A stretch of DNA of 64,000 nucleotides from a bacterium (GTDB lineage Bacteria > Pseudomonadota > Alphaproteobacteria > Rs-D84), in assembly GCA_014803525.1 (NCBI GenBank), contig JAAVBP010000005.1:62001-126000 (forward strand), read 5' to 3'. Below, piece by piece: positions 27,411-34,505 of this stretch. The stretch's first letter is position 1. Each line of letters starts with the position of its first letter. The notes beneath the pieces are model-generated. The model ran no database searches, had not been told where the DNA came from, and worked only from the letters and a program-made list of their open reading frames with translations. Made by a program: the position numbers and the translations under genes.

Positions 27411-28061
27411 TTATCGCAATGCCGCGGCCGATGCAGATATTGTTGCCGGCGCATCCGTATCAGTTGTTATTTTATCCAACCATTTGTTCGCCGCCGCGCG
27501 ATCGCCGTCGGCCAAATACTTTTGTGCCACCGTCAGCATACCCATATAATAATACGGCGATGATTTTGTATTCAGTGGCTTTAGATATTTTTCCACATCG
27601 GCCGCCGTCATTTCGTCGCCCGTGCGACCAACCACATGCAACCGCGCCAGATCGCGATAATCACGCGTATGGCCATGTTCGCCCAGATATTTGATTTTTT
27701 CAATATCATTGTCGATCATGTATGCCTGGAACAGGGCCAAATCCGCCATCGCACCGCCATTTTGCGTGCCGATGGAATTCAGTGCCGCCGCATCTGCATT
27801 TTCAATGGCGGTTTCATAATTTACCGCAATCGCATTTTTCGCATTATTGTGCATGCGCACGCCAATTTGAACACCCGCCGCCACGATAAGTATAGCCGCC
27901 GTCGCGCCGATGATATAGCGGTAATATTTCTTAATAAAGCGCTGAGTCTTTTCGTTGTTTACTTCTTCCCAAACCTCGCGATACAGGGCGTCTTCGGCAT
28001 AATCTGCACGTGTTTTTTTCTGAATTTTGGTGTTTTTATTTCTTTCCAACATAGATACCAT
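27411..28061 (-). CDS. YfgM-like TPR membrane protein
   Basis: 216 residues. A cytosolic N-terminus (VWEEVNNEKTQRFIKKYYRYI) precedes a single transmembrane helix (~50-68, IIGATAAILIVAAGVQIGV) and a periplasmic tetratricopeptide-like region (TPR_21). Family members (YfgM) bind SecYEG and hand proteins to periplasmic chaperones. The AGGAGA ribosome site is about seven bases from the ATG at 28061. It lies 23 bases upstream of bamB, on a common transcript. Confidence 0.85.
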   Translation of the reverse strand: MVSMLERNKNTKIQKKTRADYAEDALYREVWEEVNNEKTQRFIKKYYRYIIGATAAILIVAAGVQIGVRMHNNAKNAIAVNYETAIENADAAALNSIGTQNGGAMADLALFQAYMIDNDIEKIKYLGEHGHTRDYRDLARLHVVGRTGDEMTAADVEKYLKPLNTKSSPYYYMGMLTVAQKYLADGDRAAANKWLDKITTDTDAPATISASAAALR

Positions 28062-28087
28062 GGAAAAATCTCCTTATGTCCTGGGCT

Positions 28088-28115
28088 CTTGATAAATCTT
28101 ATTTTATGGTATACT
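28088..28115 (+). promoter_or_regulatory. Possible rpoH promoter giving a near-leaderless mRNA
   Basis: CTTGAT, a 16-base spacer and TATACT. The expected start is around 28122, only about three bases before the rpoH ATG at 28125. Confidence 0.5.
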
Positions 28116-28124
28116 ATAAAGGTT

Positions 28125-29027
28125 ATGAAAAAGCAAATCAAGAACGCTTTGCCGGCGGCACAAAATATGGCCCAAATTGATGGGGGGGATTCATTGGCGC
28201 GCTATGTGCGCGAGGTTCAAAAGTATCCCATATTATCCGCCAATGCAGAATACGAATACGCCACGCGTTGGTCACGCGATCATGATATGGATGCGGCCGA
28301 AAAACTGGTGGCCAGTCATTTGCGTCTGGTGGTTTCGGTGGCGTATGATTTTAAAAACTATGGCGTGCCGGTACCTGATTTGATTGCCAGTGGTAATATG
28401 GGATTGATGCAGGCACTGCAAAAATTCGATCCGGAAAAGGGTTTTCGATTTTCCACATACGCCATGTTCTGGATCAAGGCGGAAATTTACGAGACAATTT
28501 TAAATAATTGGTCAATTGTAAAAATTGGAACATCTGCAAATCAAAAGCGCGTGTTCTTTAACCTGGCGCGTGCGAAACGGGCGTTGGGGATAATGGATGG
28601 CAACATGTCCGACGATCAGACGCGCGCGGTTGCAGAATACTTGGACGTGCCAGAGGCCGATGTTCGTCGCATGGCGACGCGTATCGGTGCACGCGATGTA
28701 TCGTTAAATGCGCCCGCACACAGTGAAGATTCCGGCGGGATGGATATACTGGCCAATATGACGGATAATCGTGACAATGCCGCCGTTTTATTAGAGGGCG
28801 CACAAATCCGTCGTCGGGGTTACGAAATGCTGCAACGGCACTTGGCAATGTTACCTGATCGCGACCGCGAAATCTTGGTTGCGCGCCGTCTGGCGGATCC
28901 GGTTGCGACATTAGAGGTTTTATCAAAAAAATATAACATTTCGCGCGAACGCGTGCGTCAAATCGAAGAACGTGCGTATGATAAACTGCGCACAGCGATT
29001 TTAAAGGAGGCGGGGGAAGAACAATGA
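28125..29027 (+). CDS. rpoH: Heat-shock sigma factor RpoH (sigma-32)
   Basis: 300 residues. Directs RNA polymerase to heat-shock promoters. Region 1.2/2 begins SLARYVREVQKYPILSANAEYE. Core region 2 is GFRFSTYAMFWIKAEIYE. NWSIVKIGTSANQKRVFFNL is the RpoH-specific 'RpoH box' area, and region 4 ends NISRERVRQIEERAYDKLR. The frame is open far upstream, but the family N-terminus and a promoter place the start at 28125. AAAGG is only two bases from this ATG, so a leaderless mRNA or a start further in is possible. It overlaps the porin-like gene by four bases. Confidence 0.93.
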   Translation: MKKQIKNALPAAQNMAQIDGGDSLARYVREVQKYPILSANAEYEYATRWSRDHDMDAAEKLVASHLRLVVSVAYDFKNYGVPVPDLIASGNMGLMQALQKFDPEKGFRFSTYAMFWIKAEIYETILNNWSIVKIGTSANQKRVFFNLARAKRALGIMDGNMSDDQTRAVAEYLDVPEADVRRMATRIGARDVSLNAPAHSEDSGGMDILANMTDNRDNAAVLLEGAQIRRRGYEMLQRHLAMLPDRDREILVARRLADPVATLEVLSKKYNISRERVRQIEERAYDKLRTAILKEAGEEQ

Positions 29028-30043
29028 TAAAAAAAATTGCATTTGTGGCGGCTGTCGCCATTGTGGTCACGCCGGGAATCGCCTGCGCTATTACAATCGG
29101 AAATGGCCCATCAACACTTAGTATTACCGGATACGGCACCGCCGGTATGATTGATAAAGATTCAGAAAAACCGGATTTTTTGGGTGATTGGAGTGTTCGT
29201 GCCACCGCCGCGCATGATACTGGTGCGTCACGCCTGGGGTTGGTTTATTCTTTGGATGAAGATACCATCGCCAGCGATGAATACATAAACGACCTGTTTA
29301 TGTTCTGGCAGGCGCAAGAATATGGACGTATGGAAATCGGTATGACGGGTTCTGTTGCGGGGAAATTGGGGCTGGGGCTGCCGGATGTTGGTGGTATGCG
29401 TGTGAATGACACACCGCTGTTTTATAAAAAGATTTATCCCGATGGCCCTGTTATCGCCAATAACACGATTGATAGTGGGAACCAGGTGCTGCGTCTGAAT
29501 ATGGCGACAAATCCCATTCATGGGGCGCAGTATGGTGTGTCGTTTGCAACATTGGCCAAGGGTTATGATTATGCCGTGGATGTGGGACTGAAAGTTCGTC
29601 GTCCGTCTGGCAAGGTAAAGACGGCGATGTCATTGGGGACGTCGTTTATGGATAATCTGCATAACTTTTCTGCGGATTCATATGTGCCGAATGTAACGGC
29701 TGATTGGCGCGCACAGGCGGCGGCCGGATTGAATATTCAATACAACAGCTGGATTGTTGGTGCAAACGTCCGCGCAGTTTATGATCATGATGCGATAACA
29801 CCCGCGGCCGACGGTGTGTCGGCCGGCACCGGGGTCAGTTATGATATCCTGAATTACAGCGTGTCGTTGTCTTATATCATATCTGCGGTCGGTATATGGC
29901 ACGAAGACGATCACCGCTATACCAACAACACGGTCATCGGTTCATTCCGTTATAAATACAGTGCAAATGTCGATGGTTGGACATCGCTGGGGCTGTCGTC
30001 CAAGACACCGTTTGTCGCGGCGGGATTAAGACTGACTTTTTAA
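29024..30043 (+). CDS. Porin-like outer-membrane beta-barrel protein
   Basis: 339 residues. A signal peptide ends near AIACA-IT (residue ~23). The mature start contains LSITGYGTAGMI, as in gram-negative porins, and the protein ends LRLTF with the terminal phenylalanine recognised by the BAM complex. Alternating hydrophobic segments throughout suggest a 14-16-strand barrel. Substrate is unknown. It overlaps the rpoH stop (ATGA), an unusual partner that would tie its expression to that of the heat-shock sigma factor. Confidence 0.75.
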   Translation: MIKKIAFVAAVAIVVTPGIACAITIGNGPSTLSITGYGTAGMIDKDSEKPDFLGDWSVRATAAHDTGASRLGLVYSLDEDTIASDEYINDLFMFWQAQEYGRMEIGMTGSVAGKLGLGLPDVGGMRVNDTPLFYKKIYPDGPVIANNTIDSGNQVLRLNMATNPIHGAQYGVSFATLAKGYDYAVDVGLKVRRPSGKVKTAMSLGTSFMDNLHNFSADSYVPNVTADWRAQAAAGLNIQYNSWIVGANVRAVYDHDAITPAADGVSAGTGVSYDILNYSVSLSYIISAVGIWHEDDHRYTNNTVIGSFRYKYSANVDGWTSLGLSSKTPFVAAGLRLTF

Positions 30044-30075
30044 CATCTGCAAATGTGTTTGTTTTAAATATGGCA

Positions 30076-30564
30076 TTATAACCGCCGGATGATTGACGTA
30101 CTCATATTACTATGTGCCAGGGCGATTGCGATTGCGTCAGCCTCGTCCGGGGTTTTGGGATTTGCCGCCGGCAGTAATATACGCACCATTTTATCAATCT
30201 GATCTTTGGACGCGTGTCCCGCCGATGTCAGTGCCTTTTTAATCTTGTTTGGTTCATATTCAAAAACCGGAATATCGCGGGTGGCGACGGCCACAATTGC
30301 GGCCGCACGTGCCTGGCCCAGGATCAGTGTGGTTTTTGGATTTACGTTAACAAAAATAACCTCTATACTACAGCAATCAGGCTGAAATTTTTCACATATT
30401 TCCGTAACCCCGCGAAAGATTATGGCCAGACGTTCCGGAAACGATAATTTTGCCGACGGCAGGATGACACCACTGGCAATATATTTGCGCGATGAACCGT
30501 GGGATTCAATTATTGCCCATCCTGTATGTAAAAGTCCCGGATCAATCCCCAATATTCGTGTCAT
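30076..30564 (-). CDS. ruvC: Holliday-junction endonuclease RuvC
   Basis: 162 residues. Cuts Holliday junctions with RuvAB. The N-terminal acid is in MTRILGIDPGLLHTGWA, glutamate in SIEVIFVNVNPKT and the C-terminal acidic pair in DEADAIAIALAH. The open frame extends 58 codons upstream but that part has no family similarity and would run through the neighbouring promoter; the ATG at 30564 is the family start. It is separated from ruvA (32586) by three genes instead of forming ruvC-ruvA-ruvB; ruvB is not in the window. Confidence 0.94.
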   Translation of the reverse strand: MTRILGIDPGLLHTGWAIIESHGSSRKYIASGVILPSAKLSFPERLAIIFRGVTEICEKFQPDCCSIEVIFVNVNPKTTLILGQARAAAIVAVATRDIPVFEYEPNKIKKALTSAGHASKDQIDKMVRILLPAANPKTPDEADAIAIALAHSNMSTSIIRRL

Positions 30565-30588
30565 ACGACAATTATAAAAAATAATTCC

Positions 30589-30618
30589 TGGCAAAAAAAG
30601 TATTATTTGTGATATAGT
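30589..30618 (+). promoter_or_regulatory. Promoter of structured RNA element 1
   Basis: TGGCAA, an 18-base spacer and TATAGT, with the start expected near 30625. Element 2 has an analogous and stronger promoter at the same relative place. Confidence 0.5.
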
Positions 30619-30624
30619 TTGAGC

Positions 30625-30805
30625 GTGCTTGCAAAAGTAAGTGCAGTTCGAGTGTAGAAACTCATGAAAACGGCGTCTGTGGGGACGAAAAACACCTCCA
30701 ACTGTTTTATATAATGGTTGGAGGGTTGTGATATACATAAATAAGCAACACTATTCCGTTTTATAGTTTCTAACCTCCAACCGCTGTTTTGTTAGCGGTT
30801 TTTGT
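30625..30805 (+). ncRNA. Candidate structured RNA, copy 1 (leader or small RNA)
   Basis: In order: a GAGT-GTAGAA-ACTC hairpin (30650-30663); CCTCCAAC (30695-30702); GGTTGGAGG (30716-30724); an inner GTTG/CAAC stem (30725-30728 with 30746-30749); an ACTAT/ATAGT hairpin (30750-30767); a second CCTCCAACC (30774-30782); and a terminator AACCGCT...AGCGGTT plus T run. GGTTGGAGG can pair with either the upstream or downstream CCTCCAAC, which are mutually exclusive states. The same layout recurs at 54446-54594 with compensatory changes. The terminator ends about 20 bases before the next gene's ATG, so this may be an attenuator or an independent small RNA. No known family recognised. Confidence 0.7.
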
Positions 30806-30825
30806 GTTGAAATGGGGAATATACT

Positions 30826-31692
30826 ATGAAACGGATATGTGTAATTTGTTTTGTATTGTGTGCCACCGCGGCGCGTTCCAGTGAATTACGCATCGGTGAC
30901 AATGTATATCAATTGGATACGCAAAAAAGAACTACACCGGCACTGGGATTTTATAACGGTGAAAAAACAGTCTATGGTGCGCTGTATACCGGTGCGCCGC
31001 CGGGAAAAACATTACATGTATATAACGGCAATAAATATTGGATGGGCCAGAATTGCGTCGCGGGTGCATATTCGTCCGACGGATTGGAAATATGTCGGCC
31101 TTGCACCATCGGGCACTATTGTCCGGGTGGCCGGGACAAGATTACATGTACAAACGGCGCATTTTCATGTCGCGAAAAAAATCTGAATGTTGAAGGTGTG
31201 TCACCCAATGGTGCGCCATTGAATAAATTTATGAATATCGATGAAGTAAACGAATTTATGCCGGCCACAGACTTTTCAGAATGGAAAGAAATATCGTGCT
31301 GTGGCAACAAGGTTGATGATGGCACAGGCGGATCAGCCAATATTTCGCGCGCATGCGCACACGGCACAATTGGACCCGGGACATATTTGTTTGTTGCGCG
31401 ATATTCTCTTACAACCTTGACGGAACCAGACAGTATCAGTGGCATCAATGGCACAAACGCCAATGCATTTATTGCAGTGTTCGATCATCCGGTCGGGTAT
31501 GCCAGCATACATTGGAATAATGTTCTCCAGCACTTTGTAGATACCGAACATGCACAATATGAAGCATATACTATGTCTACGACGCCACTGTACGCGTGGC
31601 AGGTAAATAAAAACGAAACAAATGTATCAAACCTGACCGAATGGGGCATCACAGAAAACAGTGCCTGGATGTGTGTGTTTGAATTGGAATAA
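30826..31692 (+). CDS. Secreted cysteine-rich protein with GHYCPGG motif, unknown function
   Basis: 288 residues. A signal peptide (MKRICVICFVLCATAARSSE) is followed by ~70 residues and then a short cysteine-rich module CRPCTIGHYCPGGRDKITC, similar to the ephrin-receptor-like or TNFR-like cysteine repeats found in some bacterial surface proteins. The C-terminal ~150 residues look globular and beta-rich with no recognised family. It lies immediately after the candidate structured RNA, whose terminator separates it from the promoter. GGGGA is the likely ribosome site. Its composition is similar to its neighbours'. Confidence 0.75.
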   Translation: MKRICVICFVLCATAARSSELRIGDNVYQLDTQKRTTPALGFYNGEKTVYGALYTGAPPGKTLHVYNGNKYWMGQNCVAGAYSSDGLEICRPCTIGHYCPGGRDKITCTNGAFSCREKNLNVEGVSPNGAPLNKFMNIDEVNEFMPATDFSEWKEISCCGNKVDDGTGGSANISRACAHGTIGPGTYLFVARYSLTTLTEPDSISGINGTNANAFIAVFDHPVGYASIHWNNVLQHFVDTEHAQYEAYTMSTTPLYAWQVNKNETNVSNLTEWGITENSAWMCVFELE

Positions 31693-31738
31693 GGTTAATT
31701 CCCATACATGCTAAAAACTATTAGAATGATTTAGATGC

Positions 31739-31794
31739 GCACGGGGGCGGCATCTCATGTAGCGTCTGTACACTACGATACCGCCCCCAGGTGC
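31739..31794. other. Long GC-rich hairpin between convergent genes
   Basis: GCAC then GGGGGCGG pairs with CCGCCCCC then GTGC, with an inner GTAG/CTAC pair in the loop. No T run follows on either side, so it is not a standard terminator. It may be a transcript 3' structure or part of a small RNA. Confidence 0.5.
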
Positions 31795-31818
31795 AGATAT
31801 GTTATTATAATCGTTTTT

Positions 31819-32535
31819 TTACGCTGCAGCGGTGAAGACCTTTTGTACATCATCATTCGCGTCCAGCGCATCTACCAATTTTTCGATCTTGGCATATGCT
31901 TCGTCGTCCAGATCCATCGGCATATTCGGAATCCATGTCAATTCCGCCTGTTCCGGTTCGCCCAATTTGTCCGCCAAAATTTTCTGTGCATTGATGAAAT
32001 CGTCTGGTTTCGTCGTGATGATAAAGCCTTCTTCGGATGTTTCCAGATTATCGGCATTTGCATCCATGATGATTTCCATCATTTCGTCTTCGGTTTTACC
32101 AATTGATGCTGGATACATAATCTGGCCGGCACGTGTAAACATAAAGACCACACTGCCCTCTTCACCCATGTTACCGCCGTTTTTCGCAAAGATATTACGG
32201 ACTTCCGGCACGGTGCGGCGCGGGTTATCTGTCAACGCTTCTACAATAACAGGAACCGCGCCCGGGCCATAACCCTCGTAACGTACGGCAACATAGTTTT
32301 CGGTGTTGCTGCCCGATGCCTTATCTATTGCGCGTTTAATATTATCGTTCGGCATGGAACTTTTACGTGCCTGTAAAATCGCCAGGCGCAGGCGTGGATT
32401 ATTATCCGGATTTTTATCACCTAATTTTGCCGCCATCGTAATTTCACGCGCCAGTTTTGTAAACAAACCACTGCGCGCGGCGTCAACCGCACCCTTTTTA
32501 TGCTGAATGTTATGCCATTTACTGTGTCCACTCAT
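31819..32535 (-). CDS. yebC: YebC/PmpR-family protein
   Basis: 238 residues, full length. Begins MSGHSKWHNIQHKKGAVDAARS, the diagnostic N-terminus of the family, and contains EGYGPGAVPVIVEALTDNP. Members are described as DNA-binding regulators and, more recently, as translation factors that relieve ribosome stalling at proline runs. It is divergent from ruvA, with which it often forms yebC-ruvC-ruvA-ruvB; here the cluster is rearranged. Confidence 0.95.
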   Translation of the reverse strand: MSGHSKWHNIQHKKGAVDAARSGLFTKLAREITMAAKLGDKNPDNNPRLRLAILQARKSSMPNDNIKRAIDKASGSNTENYVAVRYEGYGPGAVPVIVEALTDNPRRTVPEVRNIFAKNGGNMGEEGSVVFMFTRAGQIMYPASIGKTEDEMMEIIMDANADNLETSEEGFIITTKPDDFINAQKILADKLGEPEQAELTWIPNMPMDLDDEAYAKIEKLVDALDANDDVQKVFTAAA

Positions 32536-32538
32536 AGT

Positions 32539-32566
32539 TTGACCTTTTTATTTAATCGGTTATAAT
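32539..32566 (+). promoter_or_regulatory. Promoter of ruvA-mnmE
   Basis: TTGACC, a 16-base spacer and a perfect TATAAT. AAAAGGAT then forms the ruvA ribosome site. Confidence 0.75.
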
Positions 32567-32585
32567 TACCCCAAAAGGATAACAA

Positions 32586-33161
32586 ATGATTGGCAAATTG
32601 CAAGGCACAATTGATTATATCGGTGACGGTTTCGTAATTATTATGGCCGGCCCGGTGGGGTATAAGGTTTTTACGCCGGAATATCTAACCCCGAAATCGA
32701 CGGTCAGCCTTTGGATCGAAACGGTTGTCCGCGAAGATTCTATACGCCTGTTCGGTTTTACGACGATGGCGGCGCAAAACCTGTTTAACATGCTGACCGG
32801 TGTCTCGGGCGTGGGGCCAAAGGTTGCAATGGCAATCCTGGGCACGATCAAGACGGATACACTGATGTCTGCAATTGCGACGGGCGATGCCAAGACAATC
32901 GCGACGGCCCCCGGCGTCGGCAAAAAGGTTGCGGAAAAAATCATCGTGGAATTAAAGAACAAAGTCGGTGGCGGCGCATTTGACTTTGGTGCGGATATGG
33001 CCGGCGGCGCATTGCCAGATTTGTTGGCCGCGCTAGAGGCGCTCGGTTATCGCCGCATGGATGTTGTCGACATGGCGCAAAAACTGGTCGCCGACAACCC
33101 GGGCGCCGACGTTGCAAAACTGGTTCCAATGGCGCTGAAAAATATAAGCGGGAATAAGTAA
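32586..33161 (+). CDS. ruvA: Holliday-junction binding protein RuvA
   Basis: 191 residues. Tetrameric platform that recognises Holliday junctions and loads RuvB. The N-terminal OB fold begins MIGKLQGTIDYIGDGFVII. Helix-hairpin-helix motifs lie at LTGVSGVGPKVAMAIL and APGVGKKVAEKIIVEL. A small C-terminal domain (~145-190) contacts RuvB. Its stop overlaps the mnmE start by one base, so the two are coupled. Confidence 0.96.
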   Translation: MIGKLQGTIDYIGDGFVIIMAGPVGYKVFTPEYLTPKSTVSLWIETVVREDSIRLFGFTTMAAQNLFNMLTGVSGVGPKVAMAILGTIKTDTLMSAIATGDAKTIATAPGVGKKVAEKIIVELKNKVGGGAFDFGADMAGGALPDLLAALEALGYRRMDVVDMAQKLVADNPGADVAKLVPMALKNISGNK

Positions 33162-34456
33162 TGAACAGTGATACTATCTTTGCATTATCATCCGGGCGCG
33201 GCAAGGCCGGCGTTGCGGTGGTGCGCGTGTCCGGCGAAAATTTACGGGATGTCGCCGCACAAATGATTGGGCGCCCTGCCCGCCCACGTCATGCGCATTT
33301 TGTGAATCTGCATGATGCCGCCGGCGATCTTATTGATCAATGTTTGATTTTATATTTTCCCGGCCCGCATTCATTTACCGGCGAAGATGTGATTGAAATT
33401 CATTGCCATGGCGCGCCAGCGGTGGTAGAGAAAATATTTTCATATCTGTCAGAGCTTGGCGGCCGTATGGCGACGCCCGGCGAATTTTCACGCCGCGCAT
33501 TCTATAATAACAAAATGGATTTGGCGGATGTGGATGGCCTGGCCGCGTTGTTGGATGCCCAAACGGACGCACAGCGGCGCGCAGCACTGCGGTCGCTGTC
33601 TGGTGGTGACAGTCGCGTGTATCAATCATGGCGAACCGAGATGATTCAGATTTCGGCCTTTGCCGCCGCGATTTTGGATTATGCATCAGACGACCTGCCG
33701 GAAAATATTGGTGATACATTGCGCGCCCGCACACAAAAATTATTGGATGAAATAAATGTCGCCATATCGCGATATGCGGCGGCCCGCGCCGTGCGCAGCG
33801 GTTTTAATATCGTGTTCGCCGGTGCGCCGAATGTTGGCAAATCATCGCTGTTTAATAAAATACTTGGCACCAATCGTGCGATTGTGTCCGACATCGCCGG
33901 CACCACGCGCGACGTTGTAGATGCCGAGGTTGATATCGACGGATATCTGGTGCGCTTGCTGGATACGGCGGGGCTGCGCGATGACACGACGGATGCGATT
34001 GAGCAAATTGGTATCGAACGCACACGTAACGCAATGGACGATGCAGATTTAATCATTCGCGTGTATGATCAGAGTGCAGCATGCAGCGTTCAGAGTTCAG
34101 ACAATGAAATTACCGTCATCAATAAATCCGATATACATGGCGGGGTGCGGGGCGCGGATGCGATTTATGTGTCGGCTGCGACGGGCGCGGGCATGGATGA
34201 TTTAATGTCCGCGGTGCGCGAAAAGATCCACACCGCATTGGACGGCCGCGAAAGTGACGTTGCAATCAATGCACGCACGCGCAGATTGGTTGCGGACGCG
34301 GCATCTGATTTGTCGGCGGCGCTGAATGCGCCGGACTGGGATATATTTGCAGAACACGCGCGCCGTGCAGCGGACGCGATTGGGCGGATACTTGGCACCA
34401 TCACGGCGGCCGATGTTATGGACGCGACATTTGGACAACTGTGTTTGGGAAAATAA
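33161..34456 (+). CDS. mnmE: tRNA modification GTPase MnmE (TrmE)
   Basis: 431 residues. With MnmG it makes the 5-carboxymethylaminomethyl modification at wobble uridine. The folate-binding N-domain starts TIFALSSGRGKAGVAVVRVSG. The G domain has GAPNVGKSS near 223, DIAGTTRD and DTAGL, and NKSD near 325. The C-terminus ends FGQLCLGK, retaining the CxGK cysteine. Between the third and fourth G motifs a 35-base run of 7-bp repeats encodes the segment from DQSAACSVQSSD. Usually mnmE neighbours mnmG-rsmG-parA; here it follows ruvA. Confidence 0.95.
   Translation: MNSDTIFALSSGRGKAGVAVVRVSGENLRDVAAQMIGRPARPRHAHFVNLHDAAGDLIDQCLILYFPGPHSFTGEDVIEIHCHGAPAVVEKIFSYLSELGGRMATPGEFSRRAFYNNKMDLADVDGLAALLDAQTDAQRRAALRSLSGGDSRVYQSWRTEMIQISAFAAAILDYASDDLPENIGDTLRARTQKLLDEINVAISRYAAARAVRSGFNIVFAGAPNVGKSSLFNKILGTNRAIVSDIAGTTRDVVDAEVDIDGYLVRLLDTAGLRDDTTDAIEQIGIERTRNAMDDADLIIRVYDQSAACSVQSSDNEITVINKSDIHGGVRGADAIYVSAATGAGMDDLMSAVREKIHTALDGRESDVAINARTRRLVADAASDLSAALNAPDWDIFAEHARRAADAIGRILGTITAADVMDATFGQLCLGK
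34068..34102. repeat. 7-bp tandem repeat inside mnmE, five units
   Basis: Heptamers ATCAGAG, TGCAGCA, TGCAGCG, TTCAGAG and TTCAGAC. They share the TTCAGAG unit with the arrays at 4013-4040 and 54162-54182. The array encodes a non-conserved loop in the G domain. Confidence 0.7.
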
Positions 34457-34473
34457 AGCATTTTATCACGAAA

Positions 34474-34499
34474 TAAAACCCGGCATTTGCCGGGTTTTT
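34474..34499. terminator. Bidirectional terminator between mnmE and pheT
   Basis: AAAACCCGGC-ATTT-GCCGGGTTTT with A and T runs on the two sides. It serves the two convergent genes. Confidence 0.85.
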
Positions 34500-34505
34500 T
34501 ACGGA

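Noticed and set aside
28125..28140. Translation of rpoH from the open frame extending up to 27636
   Set aside because: The extension is antisense to yfgM and has no sigma-factor similarity.
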